DNA of 64,000 nucleotides from NCBI GenBank assembly GCA_947454705.1, contig CANGKZ010000014.1, positions 1 to 64,000 on the forward strand, written 5' to 3'. The notes under the pieces were generated by a model. It was not told the DNA's origin and did no database searches. It saw only the letters and a program-made list of their open reading frames with translations. Shown piece by piece: positions 58,963-64,000 of this stretch; the first letter of the stretch is position 1, and each line of letters starts with the position of its first letter. Source of the stretch: Verrucomicrobiota bacterium. GTDB lineage: Bacteria; Verrucomicrobiota; Verrucomicrobiia; Limisphaerales; UBA9464. Both the position numbers and the translations under genes were made by a program.

Positions 58963-58990
58963 TTGACGGTTTCCGGGCAATTGATAGGTT
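58963..58990 (+). promoter_or_regulatory. Putative sigma70 promoter TTGACG-N16-TAGGTT for ppdK
   Basis: Read directly 56 nt upstream of the ppdK ATG. Confidence 0.55.
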
Positions 58991-59045
58991 CGCGGCTCAA
59001 TTTTCCGGCTTACCGCCAGAACCACGCACTGATCACGTCACAGTT

Positions 59046-61802
<2,757 letters not shown>

Positions 61803-61837
61803 GGAAAGTGATCCGCAAGGATCCCTGCCCCTTTCAC

Positions 61838-61872
61838 AAGGCCGTCCCGAAAACCGGGACGGCCTTTTTTCT
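61838..61872 (+). terminator. Rho-independent terminator after ppdK
   Basis: aaggccgtcccgaaaaccgggacggcctttttt. Confidence 0.9.
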
Positions 61873-61917
61873 TACCGCAATCGATCCCAAGAGAAGTCCC
61901 GAAAAACGCCCCATTTG

Positions 61918-62064
61918 AAAATAGCCCAGGCCTTCAGGCCTGGGATTTGATGCACCAACGCCCCGAGTCCCGGAGGGACGACAGAACCCCACATCTGCCG
62001 TCCCTCCAGGACTCCCAGAAACCCGACACCCGGAGACCCAGGCCTGAAGGCCATGGGCTATTTT
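61918..62064. repeat. Nested palindromic element, family B
   Basis: Outer arms aaaatagcccaggccttcaggcctggg / cccaggcctgaaggccatgggctatttt; inner arms gagtcccggagggacgacag / ctgccgtccctccaggactc. Confidence 0.87.
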
Positions 62065-62270
62065 CACCCATCGCACGTTCGTTGCGCACCGGCGCGCAAA
62101 CGCGTGCGCGGTCACAACCCACCCAATCAGTTCTCCTCAGAATCCGTGTCTCTCCGTGAAATCCGTGTCTCGCTCTCACAGCCCCCATTCTTGGGCGCGT
62201 GGATGAAGCCCACCCCAAGGTCCCTGCTGACAGCCGCAACGATTCTCCTCCACTGTTCCCACCACTCCGC

Positions 62271-63158
62271 ATGAAACGCGTTCACGCCCTCGGCCTCCGC
62301 CTTCTCCTCGGTGTCTTCTGCGCAGCGGCGGCGCTCGGCGCGGAGCCTTCCCCCACTCGCATCGATCGCGACATCGAGTACGCACGCGTCGGCGAGCTGA
62401 CGCTGAAGTTGGATCTGCACCGCCCGTCGAAGGATTCCCAGCTTCCCCTCATCGTGTGGGTCCACGGCGGCGCGTGGCGCTCGGGATCGAAGGAATCGAT
62501 GCCCCTCGGCCCGCTGGTCGAAGCCGGATATCCCGTGGCCAGCGTGGACTATCGACTCTCCACGCAGGCGCGGTTCCCGGCCCAGATTCACGATCTCAAG
62601 GCGGCCATTCGATTCCTCCGCGCCACCGGATCCCGATGGAACCTCGCCACGAAAACCATCGTCATCGCCGGAGATTCCGCCGGAGGACACCTCGCCGCGC
62701 TGGTCGGCGTGTCCAACCATCACGCAGAACTCGAAGGCACCGTCGGAACGCAGCTCAACCAAAGCTCCGACATTCAAGCCATCGTGAGTTTTTACGGCGG
62801 ATCCGATCTCACCACGATCCTCCAACAATCCACACCCAAGGGACTCTCCGTGCGCGTGCCGGCGCTCGATCTCCTGCTCGGCGCGCAGCCCGATGCCGTC
62901 CCCGACCTCGCCCGGCTCGCCAGCCCGGTCTTCCATGTCGATCCCACCGATCCGCCCCTGCTGCTCCTGCACGGCGACCAGGACCCGCAGATGCCCATCA
63001 ACCAGGCGCACGAACTCATGGGCGCCTACCGCAAGGCCAACCGCCCCGTGCAGTTCGAGGTGGTGTACGGAGCCGCCCACGGGGGCGCGCAGTTCTACGA
63101 CTCCGAACGCCTCGCCGCGGTGAAATCATTCCTCGCCCGACACCTGCCTCAACATTGA
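62271..63158 (+). CDS. Secreted alpha/beta hydrolase (esterase/lipase-like)
   Basis: Start MKRVHALGLRLLLGVF signal; LPLIVWVHGGAWRSGSK (HGGAW oxyanion); TIVIAGDSAGGHLAALVG (GDSAG); LLLHGDQDPQMPINQAHEL. Confidence 0.92.
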   Translation: MKRVHALGLRLLLGVFCAAAALGAEPSPTRIDRDIEYARVGELTLKLDLHRPSKDSQLPLIVWVHGGAWRSGSKESMPLGPLVEAGYPVASVDYRLSTQARFPAQIHDLKAAIRFLRATGSRWNLATKTIVIAGDSAGGHLAALVGVSNHHAELEGTVGTQLNQSSDIQAIVSFYGGSDLTTILQQSTPKGLSVRVPALDLLLGAQPDAVPDLARLASPVFHVDPTDPPLLLLHGDQDPQMPINQAHELMGAYRKANRPVQFEVVYGAAHGGAQFYDSERLAAVKSFLARHLPQH

Positions 63159-63237
63159 TGCGAGCGATGCGGAATCACGGAGCTCCGGAATCTGCCTTCT
63201 TCTCCTGCGTTCTGCCGCTAGCCTTCAGTCCCGGAAC

Positions 63238-63993
63238 ATGAACACGCCCTCCAGCCCAGACTCTCCGCTGAAGATTGCCCTCGTCACCGGTGCGTCCCGG
63301 GAGACCGGGCTCGGACGCGAGATCGCGCGTCAGCTCGCGCAGGCCGGATTCCGGGTTCTGCTCACCGCCCGGCAGATCGCCGCCGCGGAAGGCCACGCCG
63401 CCGCGCTGCGCGCCGAGGGACTCGATGTCGTGGCCCATGCCCTCGACGTCACCCAGGACTCCAGCATCACCGCCCTGCGCGCGCACGTGGAGACCACCTA
63501 CGGACACCTCGATGTCCTGATCAACAACGCCGGCAGCTACTACGACGCCGGCGCGACGGCCCTCACCACAGACCTCGCCTACGCGCACGAGGCTCTCGAG
63601 TTGAACCTCTTTGGCGCGTGGCGCATGACCCAGGCCTTTGTACCGCTTTTGGAACGCAGTGCGCATCCCCGCATTGTGAACGTGGGCAGTGTCGCCGGCA
63701 GCTTTGAGGATCCCACGCTGGGGCTTGCCGCGCATCCGCAGGGAGTGCCGAGCTACGGCATTTCCAAGACCGCGCTGCATGCGTTGACCGTGAAGCTCGC
63801 GCTGGAACTCAAGCCTCGGAGAATTCTCGTAAACGTCATCTGTCCCGGATTCGTCGCCTCGCATCCGGGCCTGGAAAAATTCGGAGCGCGCCCCGTTCCC
63901 GACGGTGCCCGCTGCATCGTGTGGGGAGCATTGATTCCCGACGACGGCCCCTCCGGCGGCTTCCACCGCGACGGAAACCCCCTCCCCTGGTAA
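63238..63993 (+). CDS. Short-chain dehydrogenase/reductase (SDR)
   Basis: KIALVTGASRETGLGREIARQLAQAG; DVLINNAGSYYD; VNVGSVAG; SYGISKTALHALTVKLA (YxxxK). Confidence 0.94.
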   Translation: MNTPSSPDSPLKIALVTGASRETGLGREIARQLAQAGFRVLLTARQIAAAEGHAAALRAEGLDVVAHALDVTQDSSITALRAHVETTYGHLDVLINNAGSYYDAGATALTTDLAYAHEALELNLFGAWRMTQAFVPLLERSAHPRIVNVGSVAGSFEDPTLGLAAHPQGVPSYGISKTALHALTVKLALELKPRRILVNVICPGFVASHPGLEKFGARPVPDGARCIVWGALIPDDGPSGGFHRDGNPLPW

Positions 63994-64000
63994 TTGGACA

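Overview
This is a GC-rich bacterial chromosomal window, most likely from a Verrucomicrobiota lineage. That placement is inferred from gene content, very large secreted repeat proteins and dispersed palindromic repeats; no rRNA is present to confirm it. About 47 CDSs are supported. Housekeeping genes include gyrB-gyrA, ppdK, tkt, hisB, nadE, nadC, birA, coaX, ispA-like, hpt-moaD-moaE, a dimeric-type dUTPase, an ECF sigma/anti-sigma pair and yqgE. Catabolic or periplasmic genes include a Gfo/Idh/MocA oxidoreductase, PhoD, CotH, SMP-30, LarA-like, a sulfatase and an esterase. Four giant secreted proteins (about 1.1-2.1 kaa) are also present. I found no CRISPR array, prophage, transposase, tRNA or rRNA, and no recognisable defence island. 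The most interesting signals are: (1) a shared ~60-aa C-terminal module ending in [FY][FY]R on four otherwise unrelated giant secreted proteins, a candidate sorting signal; (2) promoter-like TTGnnn-N16-18-TAnnnT boxes lying 6-7 nt upstream of start codons in several genes, implying leaderless mRNAs, together with a general lack of Shine-Dalgarno sequences; (3) three families of dispersed nested-palindromic elements; (4) an orphan 980-aa methyltransferase/glycosyltransferase-like/beta-sandwich fusion; (5) a gene with three tandem 717-bp lectin-like modules that are nearly identical in part.
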